Positions 39,235 through 47,884 of a stretch of DNA of 64,000 nucleotides are shown piece by piece. The notes under the pieces were generated by a model. The model did not search any database, was not told where the DNA came from, and worked only from the letters and a program-made list of their open reading frames with translations. The translations under genes and the position numbers were made by a program. Source of the DNA: Polaromonas sp. (GTDB lineage: Bacteria; Pseudomonadota; Gammaproteobacteria; Burkholderiales; Burkholderiaceae_C); NCBI GenBank assembly GCA_028291985.1, contig JAQGNE010000017.1, positions 62,001 through 126,000 on the forward strand. Direction: 5' to 3'. Each line of letters opens with the position of its first letter. Within the stretch, counting starts at the first letter, position 1.

Positions 39235-39309
39235 ATGCCTGTCATTGCCTGGATATTGGGCGTTCCGCTCAGCGTCGTGTTGATTCTGATGCTCTTCGGG
39301 GTGTTTTGA
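39235..39309 (+). CDS. Very small single-span membrane protein
   Basis: 24 codons encoding a product that is almost entirely hydrophobic: MPVIAWILGVPL then SVVLILMLFGVF. A good ribosome site AGGAGA lies about 8 bases before the ATG. Its size and character match the many short membrane proteins of proteobacteria; I know no specific function. An in-frame upstream extension to 39061 runs through repeat-like and GC-rich sequence and is unlikely to be coding. Confidence 0.5.
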   Translation: MPVIAWILGVPLSVVLILMLFGVF

Positions 39310-39379
39310 ACCGCTGACAAGCAACATGTTCTCTGCTGTTTTTTTCCATCCAAACCCATGACGAAAGGATTCGCTGACC

Positions 39380-39529
39380 ATGCTGCGTAAATTATTTTTC
39401 TTTGCCATCACCTCGGGTCTTGCCGCGAAAGCCTATCGCGCCTACACCAGCAAAAAGACTCTTGGAACCGATTTGTCCAGGCGTAGGTACGGCACCGGCT
39501 CTGAGAGCGTCACCCGATCAGGCTCCTGA
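39380..39529 (+). CDS. Small protein with hydrophobic N-terminus
   Basis: 49 residues. It starts MLRKLFFFAITSGLAAKAYR, a short hydrophobic helix with Lys/Arg at both ends, and continues with a basic, Ser/Thr-rich tail. AAAGGA lies ten bases before the ATG. It is 70 bases after the 24-residue ORF and about 90 bases before a strong terminator, so the two may form a small transcription unit. Function unknown; similar hypothetical proteins occur in Burkholderiales as far as I recall. Confidence 0.5.
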   Translation: MLRKLFFFAITSGLAAKAYRAYTSKKTLGTDLSRRRYGTGSESVTRSGS

Positions 39530-39621
39530 GCTCGCATTCCAGGGCGTCCGCTTGGCGCTGCCATTCGGGCTGTTTCCGGACCGTTGTTCCGGCATGCGTA
39601 TAACGGGAGCGAAACTGAAAG

Positions 39622-39646
39622 AAGCCAGCATGATGCTGGCTTTTTT
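39622..39646 (+). terminator. Rho-independent terminator after the small ORFs
   Basis: AAGCCAGC (39622-39629) pairs with GCTGGCTT (39635-39642) around a five-base loop, with six T at 39641-39646. It is well placed to end transcription of the two small ORFs. Confidence 0.85.
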
Positions 39647-39805
39647 ACCTTCTACGCCCGATCGAAGACTTGCGAAGCCGTAGGTGGCTCGCTCTAAAAT
39701 CGCCCCATGTTTTGGCAACTCAGCTCAGCGCAACGTATGCGACCAGTTGCTCACCTACCCTTGCGCCGGGCTTAGCGCCGACGTCTCTTCAGGCATTGAA
39801 AACTC

Positions 39806-40306
39806 TTGACCGACTCCCTACTGACTGAACACAACAAGCCTTCCGCGATACAGGAAGCCAGGCTCTGGCAGGGTGACGGCTGGACCGCCCGCGTCATCAA
39901 GAACGAGGACGACGACGGCTGGGCGGTAGCCATGATCAAGGACGGCGAGGCCGAGCCGGCGCTGGTAGGGCCATGGACCATGGGCCGCGACAAGAAAAAT
40001 CCCAAGCCTCTCGATGGAACGGCCTTCATCACGCTGGTCAAGACCGCGAACGAGTTTGTGCGCCGGCATGAGCAGCAGCTTCACGCATCGCTGCACCAGA
40101 GCATTGAGGTCAGCGCCGCACATGGACGGGTGAGCGTCGCGCTGGACATCGTGCCCGATGACGACAATCCCCAAGCCATCCTGAGTGCACGCGATGACAG
40201 CGGAAACCTGCTGGCAGAAGTCCGCGTGCTGCCCTCATTCAAGCTCAACCGCGCCAGCGCTGTGGCCTGGGCTGACAGCAATTTCGCCAAGCCGCCTGAG
40301 CGCTGA
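39806..40306 (+). CDS. Conserved hypothetical protein
   Basis: 166 residues, start read as TTG at 39806 as no ATG or GTG fits the conserved region. The protein is acidic and soluble, with RLWQGDGWTARVIKNEDDDG, WTMGRDKKNPKPLD and a run of Asp around VPDDDN. I recall similar uncharacterised proteins in Comamonadaceae but know no function or fold. Codon use is like its neighbours, and it has its own upstream terminator-bounded position, so it is likely real. Confidence 0.65.
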   Translation: MTDSLLTEHNKPSAIQEARLWQGDGWTARVIKNEDDDGWAVAMIKDGEAEPALVGPWTMGRDKKNPKPLDGTAFITLVKTANEFVRRHEQQLHASLHQSIEVSAAHGRVSVALDIVPDDDNPQAILSARDDSGNLLAEVRVLPSFKLNRASAVAWADSNFAKPPER

Positions 40307-40389
40307 TCGGGGGCTGATCAGCAAGGTCTTGATGGCGCATGGCGCTAGGCGCTACAACCTGGCCTGGTGGCCACTCCCCGACTTACCGT

Positions 40390-41157
40390 TTATTGAGCAC
40401 TCGCGGTTGACTCGCCACGTGCGCTGGCGTCCTGCAGCCATTTCTGCAAGTCTTCAGAGCCGCCCACGCGTTTTCCGCCCACGAACACCTGAGGTGCGGT
40501 GCTGGCGCCAGCGACGGCCTGCAAGCTGCGGCTGGTGATGCTTTTTCCCAGCGAAATTTCCTCAAAAGATATGCCTGCGTTTTTGAGCATGTCCTTGGCT
40601 CTGGCGCAAAAAGGGCAACCTGGTTTGGTGAAGATGGTCACGGGCTCGGGTGGCTTGGCATCAGGCGCCAGATACTTCAGCATCGTGTCTGCATCTGACA
40701 CCTCGAAAGGGTCGCCGTCGCGCTCGGGTTCGATAAACATTTTCTCGACCATGCCGTCATTTACCAGCATCGAATAGCGCCATGATCGCTTGCCGAATCC
40801 CAGGCTGCTTTTGTCCACCAGCATGCCCATACCCTCGGTGAATTTGCCGTTGCCGTCCGGTATCAGGCGAATGTTTTCGGCCTCCTGCGCCTTGCCCCAT
40901 TCGTTCATGACAAAGGCATCATTGACCGACAGGCATATGACATCGTCCACGCCATGCGCCTTCAACACGGGCGCGAGTTCGTTGAAGCGTGGCAGATGGG
41001 TGGCCGAGCAGGTTGGCGTGTAAGCGCCTGGCAATGAGAAAACAATCACCCGTTTTCCCTTGAACAGCTCGTCGCTGGTGATGTCTGCCCATTCCTCGCC
41101 CTGGCGAGTTTTAAAGGTGACAGAGGGGACAGTTTGTCCTTCGTGGTTTGGAAGCAT
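40390..41157 (-). CDS. Peroxiredoxin-glutaredoxin fusion (hybrid Prx5)
   Basis: 255 residues from the ATG at 41157. A peroxiredoxin-5 type domain (about 1-165) has the peroxidatic Cys50 in [14 protein letters not shown]; a glutaredoxin domain (about 172-245) has CPFC at 181-184 and [19 protein letters not shown]. The fusion reduces hydroperoxides using glutathione without a separate reductant, as known for the hybrid Prx of Haemophilus and other proteobacteria. A longer in-frame frame upstream is low-complexity and not part of the family. No OxyR gene is adjacent. Confidence 0.93.
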   Translation of the reverse strand: MLPNHEGQTVPSVTFKTRQGEEWADITSDELFKGKRVIVFSLPGAYTPTCSATHLPRFNELAPVLKAHGVDDVICLSVNDAFVMNEWGKAQEAENIRLIPDGNGKFTEGMGMLVDKSSLGFGKRSWRYSMLVNDGMVEKMFIEPERDGDPFEVSDADTMLKYLAPDAKPPEPVTIFTKPGCPFCARAKDMLKNAGISFEEISLGKSITSRSLQAVAGASTAPQVFVGGKRVGGSEDLQKWLQDASARGESTASAQ

Positions 41158-41406
41158 GTGAAATCCTTGACGATGGAAAGCACCGCGACTGGTGACGCAA
41201 GTGCGAAGCGGAGGGCGGATGCTCAAGCATCGTCGCAGGCGCACGCAAAAAGTGTCGGACAGGAGCGCTATTGGTGCCGCCAGCAGGGAGCCCATCCGGT
41301 CTAGCGTTGCAGCATCTGGGGGCCATGATAAAGCGGTGATGAGCTGCATGCCAGAATGCCGTACAGCCCTCGTCAACGTCACTCTGCCCACAAGCCCAGC
41401 TCTTCC

Positions 41407-41871
41407 ATGATCTTTGCACCCGACCTGGCCGCCGTTACCCACGCCATACAGCTGGCGGTTGCGCCTGTGTTTCTGTTGACTGCCGTGTCCGGCATGATGG
41501 GCGCTGTGGCCAGCCGGTTGGCCCGCATCATTGACCGTGCCCGGTACCTCGAATCACGGCTTGAAGCGGGCGCCATCACCGAACTGCGGGCTCAGGCCAT
41601 GTATGCGGAGCTTGGCGGTTTGCGGCACCGGGGCTGGCTTGTCAATGCCTGCCTTGCGTTTCTGACCTTCTGCGCCATGCTGATTGGCGTCACCATCATT
41701 CTGCTGTTTCTGGGTGAAACCAGCGAGCTGCCGATCCTCAAGATTGCCACCGTCTGCTTTCTTTCAGGCGTGGTATGTTTTCTGCTGGCGTTGGTGTGCT
41801 TTCTGGCAGAGACGCTGCTCGCCACCCGTCTGCTGAAGTTTGGCGACTTTCCACCGCCAAAGGCCGACTGA
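41407..41871 (+). CDS. DUF2721-family membrane protein
   Basis: 154 residues. The conserved start [20 protein letters not shown] and [17 protein letters not shown] define DUF2721; three hydrophobic segments (about 12-32, 75-98 and 108-132) are visible. I take ATG 41407, which places the first membrane segment near the N-terminus as in homologues. The function is unknown. It is divergent from the peroxiredoxin gene and convergent with the cardiolipin synthase gene. Confidence 0.8.
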   Translation: MIFAPDLAAVTHAIQLAVAPVFLLTAVSGMMGAVASRLARIIDRARYLESRLEAGAITELRAQAMYAELGGLRHRGWLVNACLAFLTFCAMLIGVTIILLFLGETSELPILKIATVCFLSGVVCFLLALVCFLAETLLATRLLKFGDFPPPKAD

Positions 41872-41908
41872 CGCGCTGACAGCGGCCAACACCGCAATCG
41901 ACGCAGCG

Positions 41909-43180
41909 CTACAGAAGCGGCCTGAAGACGGCAGCCGTGCGCTCCTTGAGCTTGACGCGCCAGGGCCGTTGTTGCCAGGCCTCCAGCGTGATGTGCTTGG
42001 CGCGCTTGAGGTCCTGCTCGAACACCTCGGACTGCCGCTCTGCGAATGCGGTGTCGTAAATATTGAGGTTGGCCTCGTCATTCATGCGAAACGATCGCAT
42101 GTCAAAGTTGGTTGATCCCACCGACGTCATGAGGCGGTCAACAATCATCAGCTTGCAGTGAAACATGGTGGGCTGGTATTCATAAATCTCGACACCCGCC
42201 TCTAGTAGCGGGCCCCAGAGCGCCCGAGACGCCCTGCGCACCGTTGCTTCATCGGTGTACCTGCCGGGCACGATGATGCGCACCTTCACGCCGCGCTTGA
42301 CGGCACGCACCAGTGAGCGGCGGGTGATGGAATCGGGGACGAAATAGGCGCTGCACAGGTCAATGCTGCGCGTGGCCGATGTGATGGCGATGAGGTACAT
42401 CATCTGCATGCTCTCGCTGCCGCCATTTGGCGAGCTGGCAAACATTTGCGCGCTTTGATCGCCAACTGCCTGAAGCTCCGGAAAGTACTGTTTGCCGTGA
42501 AGCACCCGCCCCGTCGCCTTGGTCCAGTTGTCGAGCATCACGCTCTGCATCTGTGCCACCACCGGGCCTTCAACGCGGTAATGCGAATCACGCCAGTGCT
42601 CGGGGTCTTCTGCGTTACCCGTCCATTGCGGGGCGATGCCAACGCCACCGGTAAAACCCGTGCAGCCGTCGACCACCATCAGCTTGCGGTGCGTCCGGTT
42701 GTTCATCCGGCCCAGGTTGTACCAGCGCAGCGCGTGGAAGCGCTCAACCTCGACGCCAGCACTTTTCATCGTGTCGATGATCGAGCTTTTCATCCGGGCG
42801 CTACCCACCCAGTCGAGCAGTACATGCACCTTCACGCCAGCGCGTGCGCGCTCGGCCATGGCCTCGGCAAATTGCTTGCCAATGTCGCCTGCCCAGTAGA
42901 TAAAGATCTCGAACAGGATGGTTTTTTGCGCGCCGCGAATGGCGTCCAGCATGGCCGGAAAGATCATGTCACCGTTGATCAGCTCGCTGGCCTTGTTGCC
43001 CTCCAGAATCGACGGCCCGAGCAACAGGCCCATGGAACGTAAAAACTGGGGATCGTCGGCTGCGTACAGATGTTCGATGTCTGTCTCGACTTTGCGCTCC
43101 GGGACGCTGAAATTCACCAGCACCAGGCCCACCAGCAATGTCACGATGAGCGTGACCAGCACGGTAATGACAATCACCAC
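41909..43180 (-). CDS. cls: Cardiolipin synthase, phospholipase D family
   Basis: 423 residues, GTG start. One N-terminal membrane helix (about 3-23) is followed by two PLD domains. The HKD motifs are HRKLMVVDGCTGFTGGVG in the first and HCKLMIVDRLMTSVGSTNFD in the second. It joins two phosphatidylglycerol molecules, or PG and another phospholipid, to make cardiolipin. A Cls of this length with one helix is common in betaproteobacteria; which of the ClsA, B or C groups it belongs to is not certain. It uses products of the pathway started by cdsA elsewhere in the window. Confidence 0.88.
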   Translation of the reverse strand: MVIVITVLVTLIVTLLVGLVLVNFSVPERKVETDIEHLYAADDPQFLRSMGLLLGPSILEGNKASELINGDMIFPAMLDAIRGAQKTILFEIFIYWAGDIGKQFAEAMAERARAGVKVHVLLDWVGSARMKSSIIDTMKSAGVEVERFHALRWYNLGRMNNRTHRKLMVVDGCTGFTGGVGIAPQWTGNAEDPEHWRDSHYRVEGPVVAQMQSVMLDNWTKATGRVLHGKQYFPELQAVGDQSAQMFASSPNGGSESMQMMYLIAITSATRSIDLCSAYFVPDSITRRSLVRAVKRGVKVRIIVPGRYTDEATVRRASRALWGPLLEAGVEIYEYQPTMFHCKLMIVDRLMTSVGSTNFDMRSFRMNDEANLNIYDTAFAERQSEVFEQDLKRAKHITLEAWQQRPWRVKLKERTAAVFRPLL

Positions 43181-43584
43181 GCCTGAAGGCTCCAGAAAGC
43201 AGGGACGGCGGGCAAAACGCAGCTACCGTTTCGGGCCCGCTTTAGCCGGAGGGTGTGGTCAGGAAAGTTGTGGAGTTCAGGCATCGTTGTTGTGGATGAC
43301 TTCTTGGGCCGTTGATGATCAGGTGCCGGGGCAGCGGCAGCCTGAACAGCTTGCCGCTGGAGCCCCATGCTAGCGCGCCAGCGTGGCGCTTTGCCTTAGC
43401 CTGTGCAGGTAGCGAAAATTTCCTACAGCTACTCAGCAGGAACATGCCGTCGAGCTATGCCCATACGTGCCCAAAGCAGAACGCATCTGCATACGCGGGC
43501 CGACAGGACGACCGCCACGGCAGGTGCCGAATCACGGGGGCGTCAGGCATTGCTTAAACTATCCAGCCACTTAAGGACTGCCTC
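43181..43584. other. Divergent spacer between cls and isochorismatase-family gene
   Basis: 404 bases. It should contain promoters for both flanking genes, but I cannot assign hexamers. A GC-rich inverted repeat AGCGC-CAGCGTG-GCGCT lies near 43374-43392. I see no gene, tRNA or good match to the dispersed repeat. Confidence 0.5.
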
Positions 43585-44199
43585 ATGTTGTTAGAACCGG
43601 ATGAATGCCAGCTAGTGCTGGTCGACTATCAGATGCGCCTGATGCCAGCGCTCTTTGAGGGGCCTCAGGTCCTCGCCAACGCTGTCATTTTGGGCAAGAT
43701 CGCCCAGCTGATGGGTGTTCGCTGCATCGGCACCGAGCAACTCCCCGGCAAGCTCGGCCAAAGCATGCCCGAGCTCCGCGGGTTGTTCGGGCAGGTGCTT
43801 GAAAAAACGCATTTCAATGCCTGTGCAGACGGCCTGATCGACATCCTCCAGCCGCCGGCCCCGGCACGCAAACCGCAAGGTGCCAATGCGCGCAGTTTGC
43901 CCAAACATCTGCAACGTGCGCCCGAACCGGAAAGCCCAGCCCAGCGCACCATCGTCATCGCCGGCTGCGAAGCCCATGTCTGCCTGCTTCAGACTGCACT
44001 TGATTTGCTTGAAGAAGAGTTTGAGGTGTGGGTGGTGACCGATGCCTGCACCTCGCGCACTGAACGCAACCGCGATGCCGCTTTTGACCGTCTCGCAGGC
44101 GCTGGCGCTGAACTGGTAACCACAGAAATGGTGGCGTTTGAATGGCTTGGCGACGCGGACCACCCGGCCTTTAAGCAGGTGCTGGCACTGGTCAAATAA
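43585..44199 (+). CDS. Isochorismatase-family cysteine hydrolase
   Basis: 204 residues. The fold is marked by LVLVDYQMRLMPAL with Asp14, EKTHFNACADG with Lys74 and IAGCEAHVCLLQTALDL with Cys133, together the D-K-C triad of the YcaC/isochorismatase superfamily. A segment of about 35 residues (about 88-121, Pro/Ala/Arg-rich) is inserted before the Cys strand compared with typical members. The substrate is unknown; neighbours give no pathway hint. Confidence 0.85.
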   Translation: MLLEPDECQLVLVDYQMRLMPALFEGPQVLANAVILGKIAQLMGVRCIGTEQLPGKLGQSMPELRGLFGQVLEKTHFNACADGLIDILQPPAPARKPQGANARSLPKHLQRAPEPESPAQRTIVIAGCEAHVCLLQTALDLLEEEFEVWVVTDACTSRTERNRDAAFDRLAGAGAELVTTEMVAFEWLGDADHPAFKQVLALVK

Positions 44200-44555
44200 G
44201 CGGCGGCGTGAAAGCCTGATCAGTGCGGTGATGTTGCGAGGTGGCTATGCACAATCGTGCAACACGGCGTGCCGGTAATTGGCTGCAGCGCTTTTTTGAA
44301 AGAATTGCTAACGAAAATAGCGCCTTGACCTTTTTAAGCCAGGGGTTATAGCTATTCATTCGATAGCTGAAGCCCGGGGCTGTCAATCTATTGCAGGGCT
44401 TGCCTGGTCGCCCTGCAATCATGCCGCTCGATCCTACGGTGCGCTTCAGAAAACTCTTACATGCGCGGGAGGTTGACCTTGCCGACTATCAAGCCTTTGC
44501 TAATCGCAATCTGCGGTACCCGTACCGCCGAGCGTGACCATTGCCGGGGACTCTG
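44200..44555. other. Spacer before the NTF2-like gene
   Basis: 356 bases containing one copy of the dispersed repeat (44312-44367). The remainder, including the part just before 44556, shows no gene. A short frame from the ATG near 44420 (MPLDPTVRFRKLLHAREVD) is open but stops early and is not convincing. Confidence 0.5.
44312..44367 (-). repeat. Dispersed repeat copy, intergenic
   Basis: Minus-strand core GCTAT-N7-ATAGC (44367-44351) is exact, then TATAACCCC, a spacer and AAGGCGCTATTTTCG. The first half is nearly identical to the copies at 39008 and 50300. Confidence 0.75.
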
Positions 44556-44918
44556 ATGAACGATAGCCGCGTCTGGGAATGTGAAGAAAGCCTCTGGCTT
44601 GGCGGGGCAGACCTTTACCGTGAACTGGTCGACGCCGAATGCCTGATGGTGCTGCCCGAACCGCCATTCGTGATGGGAGGCGAGCAGGCCATAGATGCCG
44701 TGTCTGACACGCCGCGGTGGTCACGCGTCATATTGTCCCGCCAGCAGATCAAGCGCCCGCAAGAAGGCCTGATTGTGGTTGCCTACAAGGCTGAAGCGTA
44801 CAAGCCGGAAGGCAAGGCCTATGAGGCATTCTGCACCTCTACCTACCGCCGGCTTGAGCACGAAACCTGGCGGGTTGTGCAGCACCAGCAGACATTGCCG
44901 CCGCTTTCAAATACCTGA
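44556..44918 (+). CDS. Hypothetical protein, NTF2/SnoaL-like (DUF4440-type)
   Basis: 120 residues from the ATG at 44556, which follows GGGGA. It starts MNDSRVWECEESLWLGGADL and contains CLMVLPEPPFVMGGEQAIDA and KAYEAFCTSTYRRLEHETWR. The arrangement of an early helix, a MVLP strand and paired beta-strands resembles the NTF2-like SnoaL/DUF4440 group. Function unknown. Confidence 0.6.
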   Translation: MNDSRVWECEESLWLGGADLYRELVDAECLMVLPEPPFVMGGEQAIDAVSDTPRWSRVILSRQQIKRPQEGLIVVAYKAEAYKPEGKAYEAFCTSTYRRLEHETWRVVQHQQTLPPLSNT

Positions 44919-44996
44919 GCAGCCAGCCTTGCCCCGCGTCTGGCCACGTGACCGGCACGCCGGAGGTTTCGCGGGTTTCCTTCGGTCAGCGCAGGC

Positions 44997-45575
44997 CTAG
45001 TGTTTGCGCAGCGAACTTGAGGCGTCCGGTCCGGCATCGGGCGACACGCCGATGCCGAGGCGGCTGACCAGCTCACCGCCAAGCCAGCCGGTAATCAACG
45101 CCAGCGCTCCCCCAGCCCATGCCAGCGCGAACGCAAATGCCGGCGGTGCCGCCTCGTCATTGATGCGCCCCAGCACGCTCAGTAAAAACAGCGCCATCAC
45201 CGCCACGTTTCCGATGCCATGCACCATGCCGACGGTTTTGGCGCGCGTGCCTTCCGGTATTTCCATCCAGTCCCACAGGCCGAAAGGTGTTGCGATGATG
45301 CCGCCCACCAGGCCAGCGACGATCATCCAGAACGAAACCACCGCCATGACGGGGGCTTCGCTGATCAGGTAGATGACATCGAAGATCACCGCCGTGGCCA
45401 GCAGACCCAGCGGAAACACCACGAGCTGCTGATGCAGCGGATGGCCCAGGAATTTTGCCCGGCTCTCCGTGCCCTGCGCCATAAGCCGCGATGCCGACCT
45501 GCGCTCAACGCCGGGGTAGTTGTGGCTGGACGTGCGGCGTTCCGGGCCGGAGTAGCGGGGCAGTGTCGCGGGCAT
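44997..45575 (-). CDS. DUF2231-family membrane protein
   Basis: 192 residues. The N-terminal 35 residues are polar with two copies of a short pattern (YSGPERR and YPGVERR); the DUF2231 domain follows with GHPLHQQLVVFPLGLL and four hydrophobic segments. The C-terminus SLRKH is polar. Function unknown; DUF2231 proteins sometimes accompany haem or redox membrane proteins. It is divergent from prpE. Confidence 0.78.
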   Translation of the reverse strand: MPATLPRYSGPERRTSSHNYPGVERRSASRLMAQGTESRAKFLGHPLHQQLVVFPLGLLATAVIFDVIYLISEAPVMAVVSFWMIVAGLVGGIIATPFGLWDWMEIPEGTRAKTVGMVHGIGNVAVMALFLLSVLGRINDEAAPPAFAFALAWAGGALALITGWLGGELVSRLGIGVSPDAGPDASSSLRKH

Positions 45576-45832
45576 CGCAAAAACCTTTCGAATGCGTCAT
45601 GATGGCTTTGCACCCCGCCGGGTGCATTTAAGAAAAGTGTCGTATGAAACCGTCGCCGCCATGCCTGACGTGGTGTCAGACAAATCCTAGCGCAGGTGGT
45701 GCTGCAGGCGGCAAAGTGGCCAGCTCTGGCTGCCGATGCTTCGCTATAAGCATCCCTTCCGCAGACGCAGACTCAGCAGACTTAGAATTTCGAAAGCATC
45801 GAGCCGCGTCAGCACAACTACACGAGACCGAC

Positions 45833-47761
45833 ATGAAACTGCCCCCACCGGAAAGTTATCAAGCGTTTTACAAGCGTTCAATGACGGAGCCTGACGCTTT
45901 CTGGTCCGAGCAGGCAGAACTGATTGAATGGCACAAGCCGTTCTCGCGGGTGTGCAACTATGACAACCCGCCATTCGTGCACTGGTTTGAAGGCGGCCAG
46001 ACCAACCTGTGCCACAACGCCATTGACCGCCACCTGTCGGCGCGCGGCGATCAGGCGGCGCTGATCCATGTGTCGAGCGAAACCGGCCTTGAAAAGACCT
46101 ACAGCTTTCGGGAACTGCATGCCGAGGTGCAGCGCATGGCCGCCAGCCTGCGGGAGCTTGGCGTGCAAAAGGGTGATCGGGTGCTGATCTACATGCCGAT
46201 GGTGGCAGAAGCGGCATTTGCCATGCTGGCCTGCGCACGCATCGGTGCGGTGCACTGTGTTGTTTTCGGCGGCTTTGCCAGTGGATCGCTGGCGTCCCGT
46301 ATTGACGATGCCACGCCCAAGGTGATCGTCAGCGCGGACGCGGGCTCCCGTGGTGGCAAGGTCACGCCCTACAAGCCTTTGCTGGATGACGCGCTGCGCC
46401 TGTCGAGCCACAAGCCCGACGCGGTATTGCTCACTGACCGCGGCCTGGCGCCGATGCAGCTGGTGGCAGGGCGTGACCGGTTGTGGAGCGACCTGCGCAC
46501 GAGGCATCTGCATGCACAGGTGCCCTGCGAATGGCTGGACTCGACCGCCATCAGCTACACCATCTACACCAGTGGCACCACCGGCAAACCCAAGGGTGTG
46601 CAGCGCGATACCGGCGGTTATGCGGTGGCGCTAGCTGCCAGCATGAAGCATATTTTTGACAGCCGGGCAGGGGAGACCTATTTTTCGACCAGTGATATTG
46701 GCTGGGTAGTTGGCCATAGCTATATCGTCTACGGCCCTTTGATTGCAGGCATGGCCACCATCATGTACGAAGGCCTGCCTACACAAGGCATGGACCGGCA
46801 GCCCGATGGCGGCATCTGGTGGAGCCTGGTTGAGAAGTACCGCGTAACCGCGATGTTCAGCGCGCCAACAGCGGTACGGGTGCTGCGTAAGCAAGACCCT
46901 GCGCTGCTACAAAAGTACGATCTGTCCAGCCTGCGGGCGCTGTATCTGGCTGGCGAACCGCTGGATGAGCCGACCGGCCGCTGGATCGCCGAAGGGCTCA
47001 AGGTGCCGGTCATCGACAACTACTGGCAAACCGAGACCGGCTGGCCATTGCTGACAGTGGCCAATGGTGTTGAACAGACGCCCAGCAAGTTTGGCAGCCC
47101 TGGCATTCCGATGTATGGCTACCGCGTCAAGCTCTTGCATGAGGGCACTGGCGAAGAGCTGACCGGCGCGCATGAAAAAGGCGTGGTGGCGCTGGAAGGC
47201 CCAACGCCGCCGGGCTTCATGCAAACGATATGGAAGGACGACGCACGCTTTGTCAACACCTACTGGAAGTCGGTGCCGGGGAAGATGGTCTACAACACCT
47301 TTGACTGGGGCATACGCGACGAGGACGGCTACTTTTTCATCCTGGGCCGGACCGATGATGTGATCAATGTCGCCGGCCACCGAATGGGCACGCGGGAGAT
47401 CGAGGAGAGCATTTCCGGTCACCCAGGCGTGGCCGAGGTTGCCGTGGTGGGCGTGGCGGATGCTTTGAAAGGCCAGGTCGCGATGGCTTTTGCCGTGCCG
47501 AGAGACGCTTCCATCCTGTCTGACGCTCCAGCTGCGCGGGCACTTGAAGGCGACATCATGAAGCGTGTTGATGGCGACCTGGGCGCAGTGGCCCGGCCTT
47601 CCCGGGTGCGCTTTGTCACCGGCCTGCCCAAGACGCGCAGCGGCAAGCTGTTGCGCCGCGCGATCCAGGCGGTTTGCGAGGGGCGGGACGCGGGTGACCT
47701 GACCACCCTGGATGACCCTGCCGTATTGCAGCAGATACGCGATCAGCTCGCGGCTGGTTAG
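45833..47761 (+). CDS. prpE: Propionate-CoA ligase (propionyl-CoA synthetase)
   Basis: 642 residues, close to E. coli PrpE (628). It activates propionate (and more weakly acetate) through an acyl-adenylate. ANL superfamily motifs are YTSGTTGKPKGVQRDTGGYA, WVVGHSYIVYGPL, DNYWQTETGWP and RTDDVINVAGHRMGTREIE, with the adenylation Lys in TRSGKLLRR. I start at ATG 45833, which fits the family MKLPPPESYQAFYKRSMTEP; upstream in-frame sequence is low-quality. No methylcitrate cycle genes are next to it; eutBC follow. Confidence 0.92.
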   Translation: MKLPPPESYQAFYKRSMTEPDAFWSEQAELIEWHKPFSRVCNYDNPPFVHWFEGGQTNLCHNAIDRHLSARGDQAALIHVSSETGLEKTYSFRELHAEVQRMAASLRELGVQKGDRVLIYMPMVAEAAFAMLACARIGAVHCVVFGGFASGSLASRIDDATPKVIVSADAGSRGGKVTPYKPLLDDALRLSSHKPDAVLLTDRGLAPMQLVAGRDRLWSDLRTRHLHAQVPCEWLDSTAISYTIYTSGTTGKPKGVQRDTGGYAVALAASMKHIFDSRAGETYFSTSDIGWVVGHSYIVYGPLIAGMATIMYEGLPTQGMDRQPDGGIWWSLVEKYRVTAMFSAPTAVRVLRKQDPALLQKYDLSSLRALYLAGEPLDEPTGRWIAEGLKVPVIDNYWQTETGWPLLTVANGVEQTPSKFGSPGIPMYGYRVKLLHEGTGEELTGAHEKGVVALEGPTPPGFMQTIWKDDARFVNTYWKSVPGKMVYNTFDWGIRDEDGYFFILGRTDDVINVAGHRMGTREIEESISGHPGVAEVAVVGVADALKGQVAMAFAVPRDASILSDAPAARALEGDIMKRVDGDLGAVARPSRVRFVTGLPKTRSGKLLRRAIQAVCEGRDAGDLTTLDDPAVLQQIRDQLAAG

Positions 47762-47884
47762 ATATCGGCCTGCATAAGGCAGAGCTGAGCTGCCGGTTGC
47801 GGCCTGCTGTCTTTTCGCTTAGGCTGAAACCCAGCAATCTGCCACCTGCGCTTTGCAAGGCCAGCCCTGGGTACTACTCGCAGC

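Noticed and set aside
39402..39683. A 93-codon frame across the terminator at 39622
   Set aside because: It reads through a strong terminator, has atypical composition and overlaps the better supported 49-residue ORF in another frame.
43418..43440. Possible further repeat core GTAGC...CTACAGCTACT
   Set aside because: The spacing does not fit GCTAY-N7-RTAGC and no right half is present.
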